From an uncultured Bacteroidales bacterium (lineage in GTDB: Bacteria > Bacteroidota > Bacteroidia > Bacteroidales > UBA932), in contig CAKULN010000028.1 in the NCBI GenBank assembly GCA_934667175.1, forward strand, positions 1 to 37,535: DNA of 37,535 bases, written 5' to 3'. The notes beneath the pieces were generated by a model that had not been told where the DNA came from, made no database searches, and was given only the letters and a program-made list of their open reading frames with translations. The translations under genes were made by a program, and so were the position numbers. Positions 6,727 to 15,045 of the stretch are shown piece by piece. Numbering within the stretch: position 1 is the first letter of the stretch; every line of letters starts with the position of its first letter.

Positions 6727-9696
6727 CTACATCCTTGGTGGCGGTGGACCCATCGGGCCGCGACCCATGCCTGGGCCGCCACGACGTCCGTCTCTGCCAC
6801 CGAAGTTGCCGAAGCGGTAGGTCAGGGAAACGACTATGTAACGACCGAGGGTGTTGTTCAAGGTCTCGGTGTGATAGTTCGAGGAGTCGGAGATCGAGAG
6901 GTTCTTGGCCTGGTCGAGGATGTCGTAGGCGTTCAGGGCAAGGGTGAACTTGTCCTTGAACAGGAGCTTGGTGATCTTGGCGTTCAGAATCAACTGGGTT
7001 CCCTGGTCGGTCGTGTAGCCGTTGTACCAGTTGTAGTTGCCGTCGGCGACGATTCCGAAGCCGCCCGGAACAGTCCAGTTCATCGAAGCTGTGACCTGAT
7101 TGCTCCATGTCATGTTCGTGGACTGGTTGGCGATTGTGTACCAAGACTTTGACATTCGGGTGCGGCCGCCTGCGGTGAGTTCCACGATGTCGTTGCGGTA
7201 GGTTATGCGGAGACGCTCGGTGAGACCTACAGTCTGAAGTTTGTTCAGAGTGAAGTCAAGATTATGAAAATCCGCAAGGAATTTGTCAGCGAGGAAGTTC
7301 TCAGCACTGAAATTATCTCCTTCATAATAACTGCTCATGTCGAAATTCGATGAGCCAACATAAGATGATGACCTGGAATAACTTGCCCTAGTCATATTGA
7401 ATATGCTGAAGTTTGACTTCGCAATCGGGGTGTTCAGCATCACACGGAAGCCACCGTTGTAGGAGTCCTTACCGTTGACGGGAATGGAGTACTGCACACC
7501 GTTTGTGCCGTACCACTGAGCGTTGACAATCGGGTTCTTGACGATTCCACCATCGATTCCGGCACGGACGGAGAGGAACGTAGTCTTGTTTGTGTGACCG
7601 AAATCGCTTCTGAAATCGTGGTTGAAATATGGCTCAAGGTACATGTTACCGAATGAGACATTGAGAGGATTCGTGTTGTCCGGTACCCTCATCAATTGAC
7701 TCACGGAAGGCTGTTGGGAGCGACCGAAATAGAAACCGCGCACATTGGTGTTGTCATCGATGTCGTACCACAGCATAGCCTGCGGTGACCAGTTGAGGAC
7801 GTGGCTGTCGTAGGTGTCATAGCCGCTTGTCTCGTTGTGGGTGTCGGTAGGGTTGGCGCTCACTCCGGCCTGAGCACGGAATTTATCTTTCTGGTAAACA
7901 AAGTTTGCTCCGATTGTTTGATTGACATAACGATTGACAATCTCACTGGAATAGACGCTGTTAGCGACCTCGCCAAGTGGATTGTAAATCAGATTTGACG
8001 CACTGAAATCCTCAACAACACCGCTGTCATAAGTGTTCTTCTTTGATGTTGTCCTGTTCCATGACATCTCGTAGTTGGCCTCGACAAAGAATCCCTTACC
8101 CAATGGTTCTGTGTAAGTGAGACGCCCACTCAAAGACTTTGTGTCCTGATTCTGGTTGTAGCGCTGGTTGATGATGGAGTCCGCCGCCGTCTCAAACTCA
8201 TCGTAAGTCCTTGTCAAAGATTGATTGAAACCGTTGGTTTCATTACCGCTGAAATTGTAGCGGGCGTTGAACGAGAGAGTTCTGCCGGCCTTGCCGAGTT
8301 TCTGGCGGAAGAGGAAGAAGCCATTGGTCTTCCAGTTATTGTTGGAGCCGGTGTTACTGGTGAAACCGTCATTCGTTCTGGATGTCGCACCATCCCTCTC
8401 GGTCAATGTCGAGAATTCAGAAATCTCGTTGAAGTCTCCGTTGCCGAAACTAACCTGCGGCTGGAAAAGAATCGAAGTGTTCTCTGAGAACTTATGCTCC
8501 AGACGGACTCCGAAACGATGCCCGTCAGAATTTGTGGTGTTCGAACCTTTATTGTTGTAGATAAGGTTGTAGTTGTCAAGATATGTGATCTTCTTGCTCT
8601 CCTCCTCGACGTAAGTCTCGTTGTTGTTGTAGAGGTAGTTGCCGCCGAGATCCATCTTGCCGTCAAAAAGGCTGGTATTGCCGTTCAGACCACCCATCCA
8701 GGATGTCGTGATACCGTTGCCGGGGCCCCATCCACGACTTCCTCGGCCCATTCCGCCGCCACCTCCGCGCATCCCTTGCATCATGCTTCCTGCCAAGTCG
8801 TTAAAGCCTCGGTTGTTGGTGTTGTTGCCGTTGATGATGACGCTGAGTTGGTTCTTGTCAGTGAACCGTCCAAGAAATCCGGCTCCTTGATAGCGCCAGT
8901 CACCGTTGCCTGAAGACAGTTCGGATCCCGAAACCTGCTTGCGGACATCATGTCCCACCCCGGCCATAACGTTTCCGAAAAGACCGTTCATCATGCCTTT
9001 CTGGATGGACAAGTCAATGATCGTCTCGTCATTACCGTCATCAATTCCGGTGAACTCAGCCTGCTCGGACTTTTTCTCCACGACTTTCACCTTCTCGATG
9101 ATCTTCGCGGGGATATTCTTGGACGCAAGTTGCGGGTCGTCAAGGAAGAATGTCTTGCCATCGATCGTTATCTTACTGATTGTCTGACCGTTCGCAGTGA
9201 CGGTTCCGTCCTCGGAAACCTCCACGCCCGGAAGCTTTTTCAACAGGTCCTCCAGGACATCATTCTCGGTCGTCTTGAATGACGAGGCGTTATATTCAAT
9301 AGTATCTTTCTTGATCACGATCGGGTTGCCGGTAGCGGAAACACTTGCGGCATCCAGAACCTGCTTGTCAGGATCCATTTTCAGGACACCGAGATCCAGT
9401 TTCCCTTTGACCTCCACATCCTTGGTAAGAGTTTTATAGCCAAGAAGTTCAGCCTTAAGGACATATTTCCCTGCCGCAACTTTCTCAAAAGTCGTCTTGC
9501 CCTTGTCGTCACTGAGGGCATACTTGTAGGGTTTAGTGCCCCCCGGCTTCGTGATGGAAACGGTGGCGAATCCTACCGCCTCTCCGGTGGTAGAGTCTGT
9601 GAGTGACAATGTGACCGTGCCGCCGCCCTGGGCAAAGGCCAAAGAAAAAGCCGACATGATGCCGGCTACAAAAGTGATGAATTTCTTTAAGTTCAT
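6727..9696 (-). CDS. Outer-membrane beta-barrel protein, TonB-dependent receptor-like
   Basis: A 989-residue outer-membrane protein with a signal peptide (MNLKKFITFVAGIMSAFSLA, cleavage near AFA-Q). A carboxypeptidase-regulatory-like domain (about 25-110) includes VGFATVSITKPG and LLGYKTLTKDVEVKG, and a plug-like region (about 120-235) includes LEDLLKKLPGVEVSEDGTVT and ITIDGKTFFLDDPQLASKNI. A long barrel follows, of the outer-membrane beta-barrel family found next to such plugs. It differs from classical SusC receptors in having no obvious partner lipoprotein. Odd features are a glycine/methionine-rich loop (GMRGGGGGMGRGSRGWGPG) and a C terminus ending in GRGPMGPPPPRM beyond the last strand (VSLTYRFGNF). 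It is monocistronic, with its own terminator. Ligand unknown. Confidence 0.88.
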   Translation of the reverse strand: MNLKKFITFVAGIMSAFSLAFAQGGGTVTLSLTDSTTGEAVGFATVSITKPGGTKPYKYALSDDKGKTTFEKVAAGKYVLKAELLGYKTLTKDVEVKGKLDLGVLKMDPDKQVLDAASVSATGNPIVIKKDTIEYNASSFKTTENDVLEDLLKKLPGVEVSEDGTVTANGQTISKITIDGKTFFLDDPQLASKNIPAKIIEKVKVVEKKSEQAEFTGIDDGNDETIIDLSIQKGMMNGLFGNVMAGVGHDVRKQVSGSELSSGNGDWRYQGAGFLGRFTDKNQLSVIINGNNTNNRGFNDLAGSMMQGMRGGGGGMGRGSRGWGPGNGITTSWMGGLNGNTSLFDGKMDLGGNYLYNNNETYVEEESKKITYLDNYNLIYNNKGSNTTNSDGHRFGVRLEHKFSENTSILFQPQVSFGNGDFNEISEFSTLTERDGATSRTNDGFTSNTGSNNNWKTNGFFLFRQKLGKAGRTLSFNARYNFSGNETNGFNQSLTRTYDEFETAADSIINQRYNQNQDTKSLSGRLTYTEPLGKGFFVEANYEMSWNRTTSKKNTYDSGVVEDFSASNLIYNPLGEVANSVYSSEIVNRYVNQTIGANFVYQKDKFRAQAGVSANPTDTHNETSGYDTYDSHVLNWSPQAMLWYDIDDNTNVRGFYFGRSQQPSVSQLMRVPDNTNPLNVSFGNMYLEPYFNHDFRSDFGHTNKTTFLSVRAGIDGGIVKNPIVNAQWYGTNGVQYSIPVNGKDSYNGGFRVMLNTPIAKSNFSIFNMTRASYSRSSSYVGSSNFDMSSYYEGDNFSAENFLADKFLADFHNLDFTLNKLQTVGLTERLRITYRNDIVELTAGGRTRMSKSWYTIANQSTNMTWSNQVTASMNWTVPGGFGIVADGNYNWYNGYTTDQGTQLILNAKITKLLFKDKFTLALNAYDILDQAKNLSISDSSNYHTETLNNTLGRYIVVSLTYRFGNFGGRDGRRGGPGMGRGPMGPPPPRM

Positions 9697-9821
9697 AAGG
9701 AATGCTCAACTAATCAACCTAACGCTTCTTTTGACAGAAAAACGCAGTGATGGTTTAATCCAGCTGCTCAAAAAAAACGTCATTCCGAATTGGTCCCGTT
9801 GAAGCGCAAAGGGACACGAAT

Positions 9822-9839
9822 GAATATTCATGAATATTC
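9822..9839. repeat. 18-bp perfect palindrome of two GAATATTC units
   Basis: GAATATTCATGAATATTC lies directly after the ruvC stop codon on the minus strand. It is the densest local instance of the over-represented GAATAT word discussed in the findings. It has no T-run and so is not an ordinary terminator. Confidence 0.8.
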
Positions 9840-9844
9840 CAACT

Positions 9845-10399
9845 TCATTTCACCCTCTCCGGATGATCCTTGATGAATTTCTCCCAGCCGCCAGAGCCTT
9901 TGACCTTCGCCAAAGGGCTGGAAATATTGTAGTAATGACAAAGCGCTATCGCAAGCGCATCAGATGCATCCAGATGCTCAGGTTGGAAATCCACGCCCAA
10001 CGTCTTGCGCAGCATCACGCTCACCTGCTCCTTGGAGGCGGCTCCATTGCCGGTGATCGCCTGCTTGGCCTCGCGGGGAGCATATTCATGAATCTCGGTG
10101 ATGCCATATTCAAGAGCGGCGAGCATGGCGGCTCCCTGCGCGCGCCCCAATTTCAGGATGACCTGGGCGTTCTTGCCGTAGAATGGCGACTCCAGCGCCA
10201 TCTCGGTGCCGTGGTAGGTCTTGCAGACTTCGGTGACGGTGTCGTAGATCTGCCGGAGTTTTGAATATGCGTCCGTCTCTTTCCGCAGGTCCAGCACGCC
10301 CATGTCCACGAACACGGGTTTGCCGCCAATGACATCAATGACCCCGAAACCAAGGAGATTGGTTCCGGGGTCTATTCCAATTATCGTTGTCTTGTCCAT
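9845..10399 (-). CDS. ruvC: Crossover junction endodeoxyribonuclease RuvC
   Basis: This 184-residue Holliday-junction resolvase cuts four-way junctions as a dimer with RuvAB at the end of recombination. The RNase H-like fold and its acidic residues are visible: IGIDPGTNLLGFGVID (first Asp, about residue 9), MALESPFYGKNAQVILKLGR (Glu, about 70) and HLDASDALAIALCHYY (the two last Asp residues, about 143 and 146). The length is normal for the family, with a short extra C-terminal tail (GGWEKFIKDHPERVK). It starts 34 bp after serS and is probably co-transcribed with it. Confidence 0.96.
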   Translation of the reverse strand: MDKTTIIGIDPGTNLLGFGVIDVIGGKPVFVDMGVLDLRKETDAYSKLRQIYDTVTEVCKTYHGTEMALESPFYGKNAQVILKLGRAQGAAMLAALEYGITEIHEYAPREAKQAITGNGAASKEQVSVMLRKTLGVDFQPEHLDASDALAIALCHYYNISSPLAKVKGSGGWEKFIKDHPERVK

Positions 10400-10433
10400 A
10401 ACTATTCAGAGCAAGGACCCAACCCTTGACAGG

Positions 10434-11705
10434 TTAGTCAATGCAGTCGAATCCGGTGTAAGGACGGAGAACCTCAGGGATGACGATCTTATCCTCCTTC
10501 TGGTTGTCCTCAAGCAGGGCGGCCACCACACGTGGGAGAGCCAGTGAGCTTCCGTTCAAGGTGTGGCAGAGCTGCATCTTGCCCTCTGCGTCACGGTAGC
10601 GCAGGTGCAGTCGGTTCGCCTGATAGGTCTCGAAGTTGGATACTGAGGAGATCTCAAGCCAACGTCCCTGAGCCGCTGACCACAGCTCAAAATCGTAGGT
10701 GATGGCGGATGTGAAGCTCAGGTCGCCACCGCACAGACGGAGTATCCTGTACTTCAAGCCGAGCTTGTTGACGATGCCCTCGACGTGGGCAACCATCTCG
10801 TCCAAAGCGGCATAGGAGTTCTCCGGCTTCTCGATGCGCACGATCTCGACCTTGTCGAACTGATGCAGGCGGTTCAGGCCTCTCACGTCCTTGCCGTAGG
10901 AACCGGCCTCACGACGGAAGCACGGAGTGTAGGCGGTCATCTTCTGCGGGAAGTCATCGTTGCCGAGGATGACATCTCTGAATATGTTGGTGACCGGGAC
11001 CTCAGCGGTCGGGATGAGATAGAAGTCATCCAGACCCACGTAGTACATCTGGGCCTCTTTGTCAGGCAGCTGGCCGGTACCGAAACCGGAAGCGGCGTTG
11101 ACCATAATAGGTGGCTCGACCTCCTTGTAGCCGGCGGCTGTGTTGATGTCAAGGAAGAAGTTGATGAGGGCTCTCTGGAGTTTCGCGCCCTTGCCCTTAT
11201 AGACAGGAAATCCTGCTCCGGTGAGCTTCACACCAAGGTCAAAGTCGATGATGTCGTATTTCTTAGCGAGTTCCCAGTGAGGAAGAGCGTGCTCAGGAAG
11301 GTTGACCTCAGGGCCTCCCATCTTCACTACCTGGTTGTCCTCGGCTCCCTTTCCAGGGATAACGAGGTCGCAAGGCATATTCGGAAGGAGAACCAACTGG
11401 GCGTTGAGTTCCTTGTTGTTCTCGTCAGCCTTGGCGAGGAGTTCGGATGACTTCTCCTTGAGTTCAGCGACCTCTTTCTTTACCTCTTCGGCCTCGGCAT
11501 TCTTGCCGTCTTTCATCAGACCGCCAATCTGCTTGGTGAGCTGATTCTGCTTGGCCACGATGGCGTCGCTCTCTGTCTGGAGAGCCCTTCTGTTGGTGTC
11601 CAGTTCGAGGACTTTTTCCACGATGGCCCTCGCATCGAAATTCTTTACTGCCAGCTTCTCGATCACGTGCTGCGGATCGTCACGAAGCGTCTTGAGTGTA
11701 AGCAT
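10434..11705 (-). CDS. serS: Serine-tRNA ligase
   Basis: A 423-residue class II aminoacyl-tRNA synthetase that charges tRNA-Ser (and the selenocysteine tRNA where present). The N-terminal long antiparallel coiled coil that binds the tRNA variable arm spans about 28-105 (KNAEAEEVKKEVAELKEKSS). Class II motif 2 is seen in CFRREAGSYGKDVRGLNRLH, and motif 3 in NGSSLALPRVVAALLEDNQK near the C terminus. The serine-binding TAEVPVTN segment (about 225-232) is present. The length is standard. It is the first gene of a likely serS-ruvC pair, separated from the ribosomal-protein pair upstream by a terminator. Confidence 0.97.
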   Translation of the reverse strand: MLTLKTLRDDPQHVIEKLAVKNFDARAIVEKVLELDTNRRALQTESDAIVAKQNQLTKQIGGLMKDGKNAEAEEVKKEVAELKEKSSELLAKADENNKELNAQLVLLPNMPCDLVIPGKGAEDNQVVKMGGPEVNLPEHALPHWELAKKYDIIDFDLGVKLTGAGFPVYKGKGAKLQRALINFFLDINTAAGYKEVEPPIMVNAASGFGTGQLPDKEAQMYYVGLDDFYLIPTAEVPVTNIFRDVILGNDDFPQKMTAYTPCFRREAGSYGKDVRGLNRLHQFDKVEIVRIEKPENSYAALDEMVAHVEGIVNKLGLKYRILRLCGGDLSFTSAITYDFELWSAAQGRWLEISSVSNFETYQANRLHLRYRDAEGKMQLCHTLNGSSLALPRVVAALLEDNQKEDKIVIPEVLRPYTGFDCID

Positions 11706-11815
11706 AGTATATGAATAGTTTAATTACCGATAAAAATAAAATCACCCATTTTACGCCAGAAGTTCTCCGGCACAGTCTCATGCATGCAAGCATGAAGCGG
11801 GTGGTTTCAAACAAA

Positions 11816-11854
11816 AAAGAGGACAGGCACGATAACTCGAAGCCAGCCCTCTTT
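11816..11854 (-). terminator. Terminator of rplU-rpmA
   Basis: On the minus strand AAAGAGGGCTGGC pairs with GCCTGTCCTCTTT (one small internal mismatch patch). The pairing runs straight into a T-run, 20 bp after the rpmA stop. Confidence 0.75.
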
Positions 11855-11874
11855 CATTATCAATCCTCCGAGTC

Positions 11875-12135
11875 TTAGTTCTCAAAAGGGATAACCGAGA
11901 CGTAGGATTTGTCCTCTCTCTTCCTTGTGAACTTTACGGTTCCGTCAACGAGAGCGTAGAGAGTGTGATCCTTGCCCATTCCGACATTCTTGTCAGGATT
12001 GTGGACTGTGCCTCTCTGCCTTACGATGATGTTGCCGGCCTTTACGACCTCACCGCCGAATTTCTTGAGTCCAAGCCTTTTGGAATGAGACTCACGACCG
12101 TTCTTTGAACTTGATTGTCCTTTCTTGTGTGCCAT
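11875..12135 (-). CDS. rpmA: 50S ribosomal protein L27 (bL27)
   Basis: An 86-residue large-subunit ribosomal protein whose N-terminal tail reaches the peptidyl-transferase centre. It starts [20 protein letters not shown] and keeps the signature [10 protein letters not shown] (about 35-44) and [13 protein letters not shown] (about 50-62). There is no N-terminal extension, so it does not need the protease trimming known in Firmicutes. It lies 20 bp after rplU in the conserved rplU-rpmA order. Confidence 0.97.
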   Translation of the reverse strand: MAHKKGQSSSKNGRESHSKRLGLKKFGGEVVKAGNIIVRQRGTVHNPDKNVGMGKDHTLYALVDGTVKFTRKREDKSYVSVIPFEN

Positions 12136-12155
12136 AATCTGTTACTCTTTAGAAA

Positions 12156-12467
12156 TTAAGCGATTTCATCGATACGGATCTTGGAAAGCTTCTGGCGGTG
12201 GCCATTGAGCTTCTGGAATCCCTTGCGACGGATCTTCTTGAACACGAGCACCTTGTCGGCCTTTGCCTCGTCATCGAGAACGGTGGCCTTGACGACTGCG
12301 CCCTTTACATAAGGATTACCGAGCTTGATCTGCCCTTCGGAGTCAACGAGCAGCACCTTGTCGAACTCGACTGAAGAATCCTTGGCCGCCGCGAGACGGT
12401 TAACAAAGATCTCTTTTCCAGCCTCAACCTTGAACTGCTGTCCTGCAATGTCAACAATTGCGTACAT
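12156..12467 (-). CDS. rplU: 50S ribosomal protein L21 (bL21)
   Basis: A 103-residue large-subunit protein binding 23S rRNA. The start MYAIVDIAGQQFKVEAGKEI at 12467 is chosen over an in-frame upstream ATG (12500) because family members begin at this point. The C-terminal part (KKIRRKGFQKLNGHRQKLSK) is the conserved RNA-binding stretch. It is the first gene of the rplU-rpmA pair. The mRNA leader upstream may fold (see the adjoining entry). Confidence 0.96.
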   Translation of the reverse strand: MYAIVDIAGQQFKVEAGKEIFVNRLAAAKDSSVEFDKVLLVDSEGQIKLGNPYVKGAVVKATVLDDEAKADKVLVFKKIRRKGFQKLNGHRQKLSKIRIDEIA

Positions 12468-12762
12468 AAAAAACAAAACTTTATTAAGTTTCAGCCGCAA
12501 GCGCCCGTACCCTCGGCACGGAACTTCTGGAGCTCCACGGCCATCAAACAGACCGCTAATTTACGCAAAATCCCCCAATCCGCAAAATATTTCGCAGCCC
12601 CTCGCAAACCGGCCCCTCGCAAACCACCTTCCCTCGGTAGAAATCCAAAGGCAGGCATCTTAAAAAGGGATCAGACACCTGCCTTGTTTGTCCAACGGTC
12701 ATTACAAATGACAGTCATAAAGATAGCGAATAATTTTTTTTACTGACAAAATAAAGATAACA
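12468..12762. other. Intergenic region upstream of rplU
   Basis: No gene is seen. On the minus strand the presumed rplU leader contains GGAGCTCC and a CCGT/ACGG hairpin near 12505-12530, which could be an autoregulatory r-protein leader, but I cannot match it to a known class. There is a 15-bp tandem duplication (CCCCTCGCAAACC at 12598-12610 and 12613-12625). A hairpin, AAGGCAGG/CCTGCCTT, spans 12648-12685. Confidence 0.4.
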
Positions 12763-12798
12763 CCTAAAATCCGCATCCTATAGGTTGCGGATTTTAGG
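12763..12798 (-). terminator. Terminator of the glycosyltransferase gene
   Basis: A perfect 13-bp inverted repeat (CCTAAAATCCGCA / TGCGGATTTTAGG) with a 10-nt loop begins 6 bp after the stop at 12804. The following minus-strand sequence is T-rich. Confidence 0.7.
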
Positions 12799-12803
12799 AT
12801 ATT

Positions 12804-13649
12804 TTAGTATTTGATATATCTGTCACTTAATGGATTATGATAATAATCCCTAAATATGGACGATGCGATGATTATACAATATTTTCGGATGATGTAGAGT
12901 ATTATGCCGGGATCCCAAGGAAGACCAGGAGCGGAGATGCTATGCTCTCTGGCGAATTCCTTAATGATGTCATCTGAATGGGAATAATCATTCTTCATCT
13001 TTCGCTTCCATTGTTTATCTTTGATGTTCAGGACTGAACCCGCCGTATCGCAATACGTGTAAACAGCACCGGGGACAGTAACAACTCTGTCTGCGTAATA
13101 GAGGGCAGTGAAAGAAAAATAACGGTCTTCTATGAAGCGCCCGACTTCAAACCTGAGATTATGCTCAACCAGAAATGACCGTTTGAATATATAACGCCAT
13201 ACAAATCCCCACTTGACCACCCAAGTAACAGACAACTTTTCTCTCGTGGATGTGTACACTTTAATTTTATGGAATATTTGACTCTTGTAAGCCTTTCTCT
13301 CACTGAGTATCCCACAGCATGCGATATCCGCTCCGGTTTCAAACAACGCTACGGCCATATTGGCGTAAAAGTCCTCATTAACCTTGTCATCCACATCCAT
13401 GAAATGGACATAGTCGCCTGTCGCAGCGTCAAATCCGACATTCCTTGCCATCGATATGCCTTGGTTTTTCTCCAAAACTATCACTTTCACGGGATACCGC
13501 CTTGCTATTGAAGCGGAATTGTCAATGTCGCCGTCAATCACCACAATGATTTCCAATTTAATTTTATATTTCTGTCCCAATAGGTTCTCAAGACAATTCG
13601 CAATATGTCGCTCACCTTTGTAACAAGGTATTATTACAGATATGGTCAT
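12804..13649 (-). CDS. Family 2 glycosyltransferase
   Basis: A 281-residue GT-A-fold glycosyltransferase, expected to move a sugar from a nucleotide donor to a cell-surface polysaccharide or lipid carrier. Visible are the N-terminal nucleotide-binding strand (MTISVIIPCYKGERHIANCL), the IVVIDGDIDNSA segment (about 33-45), NQGISMARNVGFDAATGDYV (about 61-80) and the metal-binding DXD-type motif DVDD (about 84-87). The acceptor side carries FIEDRYF (about 170-176), like the ED motif of this group. The C terminus is short and basic with aromatic residues and no clear membrane helix. It stands alone, with no sugar-nucleotide or flippase genes nearby, so its target cannot be inferred. Base composition is more AT-rich than the housekeeping genes to its left. 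Confidence 0.9.
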   Translation of the reverse strand: MTISVIIPCYKGERHIANCLENLLGQKYKIKLEIIVVIDGDIDNSASIARRYPVKVIVLEKNQGISMARNVGFDAATGDYVHFMDVDDKVNEDFYANMAVALFETGADIACCGILSERKAYKSQIFHKIKVYTSTREKLSVTWVVKWGFVWRYIFKRSFLVEHNLRFEVGRFIEDRYFSFTALYYADRVVTVPGAVYTYCDTAGSVLNIKDKQWKRKMKNDYSHSDDIIKEFAREHSISAPGLPWDPGIILYIIRKYCIIIASSIFRDYYHNPLSDRYIKY

Positions 13650-14119
13650 ACCGTTAAATTACATCGCGACCCCAAAACGATTATTATTTGGTTGTTAATA
13701 AAATAGAAAGTGTGGAGTCGATTTCGTAACTTCTTCTGGACGTTCTGGACAAACGCTGCAAGAAAGGCACAATTCGTACTCCACACCTGTCGGATATGAA
13801 GTACGAAATGAGCAGAAGCCCACCTACAACATAATCACAAAACAGGCGGAGTGCTTCGTTGCCAACCCTTGCAGTTAGAAATTGTCCAGATTTCCAGAAG
13901 GTGGCGAAAAACACTTTCGCTGATATGTATGTCACGCCCAAACTTGTTGGCCATGACGGTGCAAATATAGCGATTAAATTCGCAAAACGATATTAAAAAG
14001 GTAAATGTTTTACATAAAAAATCAGGCACTTGAGACGGGTGTCGATCTCAAGATTCCGCACCCGCTTATTAATGAATTGACTTACTCGAGGGCAGTATCT
14101 GCCTGTTCGCACCCGATGG
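13650..14119. other. Gene-poor stretch with a possible gene remnant
   Basis: No convincing gene. On the minus strand a -7 box (TATATTTG, near 13965-13972) precedes an ATG at 13954, which opens a 39-codon frame beginning MANKFGRDIHISESVFRHLL. After this the reading continues only by changing frame, as expected of a decayed coding region. An inverted repeat GTGTGGAGT / ACTCCACAC lies near 13708-13790. The N-terminal segment reminds me weakly of small transposase openings, but I would not name it. Confidence 0.3.
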
Positions 14120-14129
14120 AAAAAAAAGA

Positions 14130-14162
14130 CCCGTGCGCAAGATGGGCGAATCTGCACACGGG
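14130..14162 (-). terminator. Terminator of the Sir2-family gene
   Basis: On the minus strand CCCGTGTGCAGAT pairs with ATCTTGCGCACGGG, one base bulged. A run of eight or more T follows (14120-14129 on the plus strand is nearly all A). It lies about 100 bp after the sir2 stop. Confidence 0.8.
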
Positions 14163-14179
14163 AGGCAAGTATAGGCTGG

Positions 14180-14212
14180 CTCGTGCGCAGGATGGGAGGA
14201 TCCGCTCACGAG
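14180..14212. repeat. Second hairpin resembling the adjacent terminator
   Basis: CTCGTGCGCAGGATGGGAGG and the downstream ATCCGCTCACGAG form a hairpin with the same length and layout as the terminator 18 bp away, including the GTGCGCA.GATGGG core. It has no T-run. It looks like a diverged duplicate of the terminator hairpin. Confidence 0.6.
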
Positions 14213-14257
14213 ACGGAACTGGGTACGGGATGGGAGGCTGGTCCGGCAGCGAAACGG

Positions 14258-14986
14258 TTACCGCTCCAGCAACTTGCGGAATGTCTCCATGCCTTTCGTG
14301 GCGACCTCGCGGATGTGGGTTATGCGGGGATCGTTGACCGCCACATCCTCGGGGTCAATGAGATAGATCGGAGCGGCGTTCGGGGCGTAGCGATAGAGGC
14401 CGGCGGCGGGGTAGACGTTCAGGGACGTGCCGACGATCAGCATGATGTCTGCGGCGGCTACAATGTCAATCGCCTTCTCGATGTTCGGGACGGCCTCACC
14501 GAAGAAGACGATATGCGGACGCAACTGGCTGCCGTTCGGAGCGTTGTCACCAAGATGGACCTCACCGTAGCCGATGTCGATGACCTCTTTCTCTGAATAT
14601 GTACGGTCATATTCACCCTCCTCAGGGCGCACCTTTGTCGCCTCGCCGTGGAGGTGCAGCACTTTGGTGCTCCCGGCCCTTTCGTGCAGATTGTCAACGT
14701 TCTGGGTGATGACCGTCACTGAATATTCCTTCTCAAGGTCGGCGATGGCGTAGTGGGCGGCGTTAGGCTTCACCTCGCCAAGCCTTTTGCGCAGGCCGTT
14801 GTAGAAATTCAAGACCAGTTCCCGGTTGCGGTACCAGCCCTGGATCGACGCGACCTCCTCGGGATCATATTCACCCCAAAGGCCGTTGTTGCCCCTGAAT
14901 GTGCTGAGTCCGCTCTCGGCACTCACCCCGGCGCCTGTCAGAACGGCGATTTTCTTTTTCGCTGAGTTCATATATTCATTCTCCAT
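14258..14986 (-). CDS. Sir2-family NAD-dependent protein deacylase without zinc-binding cysteines
   Basis: A 242-residue sirtuin that would remove acyl groups from lysines using NAD+. NAD-binding elements are GAGVSAESGLSTFRG (about 18-32) and TQNVDNLHERAG (about 93-104). The catalytic histidine is in LHLHGEATK (about 112). Later nucleotide-contact parts are VGTSLNVYPAAGL and LIDPEDVAVN. There is no cysteine anywhere, so the usual four-Cys zinc ribbon is missing. From memory, Bacteroides relatives also lack it, so this is probably a clade trait. In CobB-type enzymes Tyr and Arg in FYNARR set the preference for succinyl-lysine; here the segment reads FYNGLRKR, keeping Tyr but placing Leu at the Arg position. 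Start at 14986 or at an ATG five codons in. Confidence 0.92.
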   Translation of the reverse strand: MENEYMNSAKKKIAVLTGAGVSAESGLSTFRGNNGLWGEYDPEEVASIQGWYRNRELVLNFYNGLRKRLGEVKPNAAHYAIADLEKEYSVTVITQNVDNLHERAGSTKVLHLHGEATKVRPEEGEYDRTYSEKEVIDIGYGEVHLGDNAPNGSQLRPHIVFFGEAVPNIEKAIDIVAAADIMLIVGTSLNVYPAAGLYRYAPNAAPIYLIDPEDVAVNDPRITHIREVATKGMETFRKLLER

Positions 14987-15045
14987 TTCATCTTGCCGAC
15001 GCCCACCAAACAGATGCGGCCAGCGGCAGACGGTATATTCGTAAA

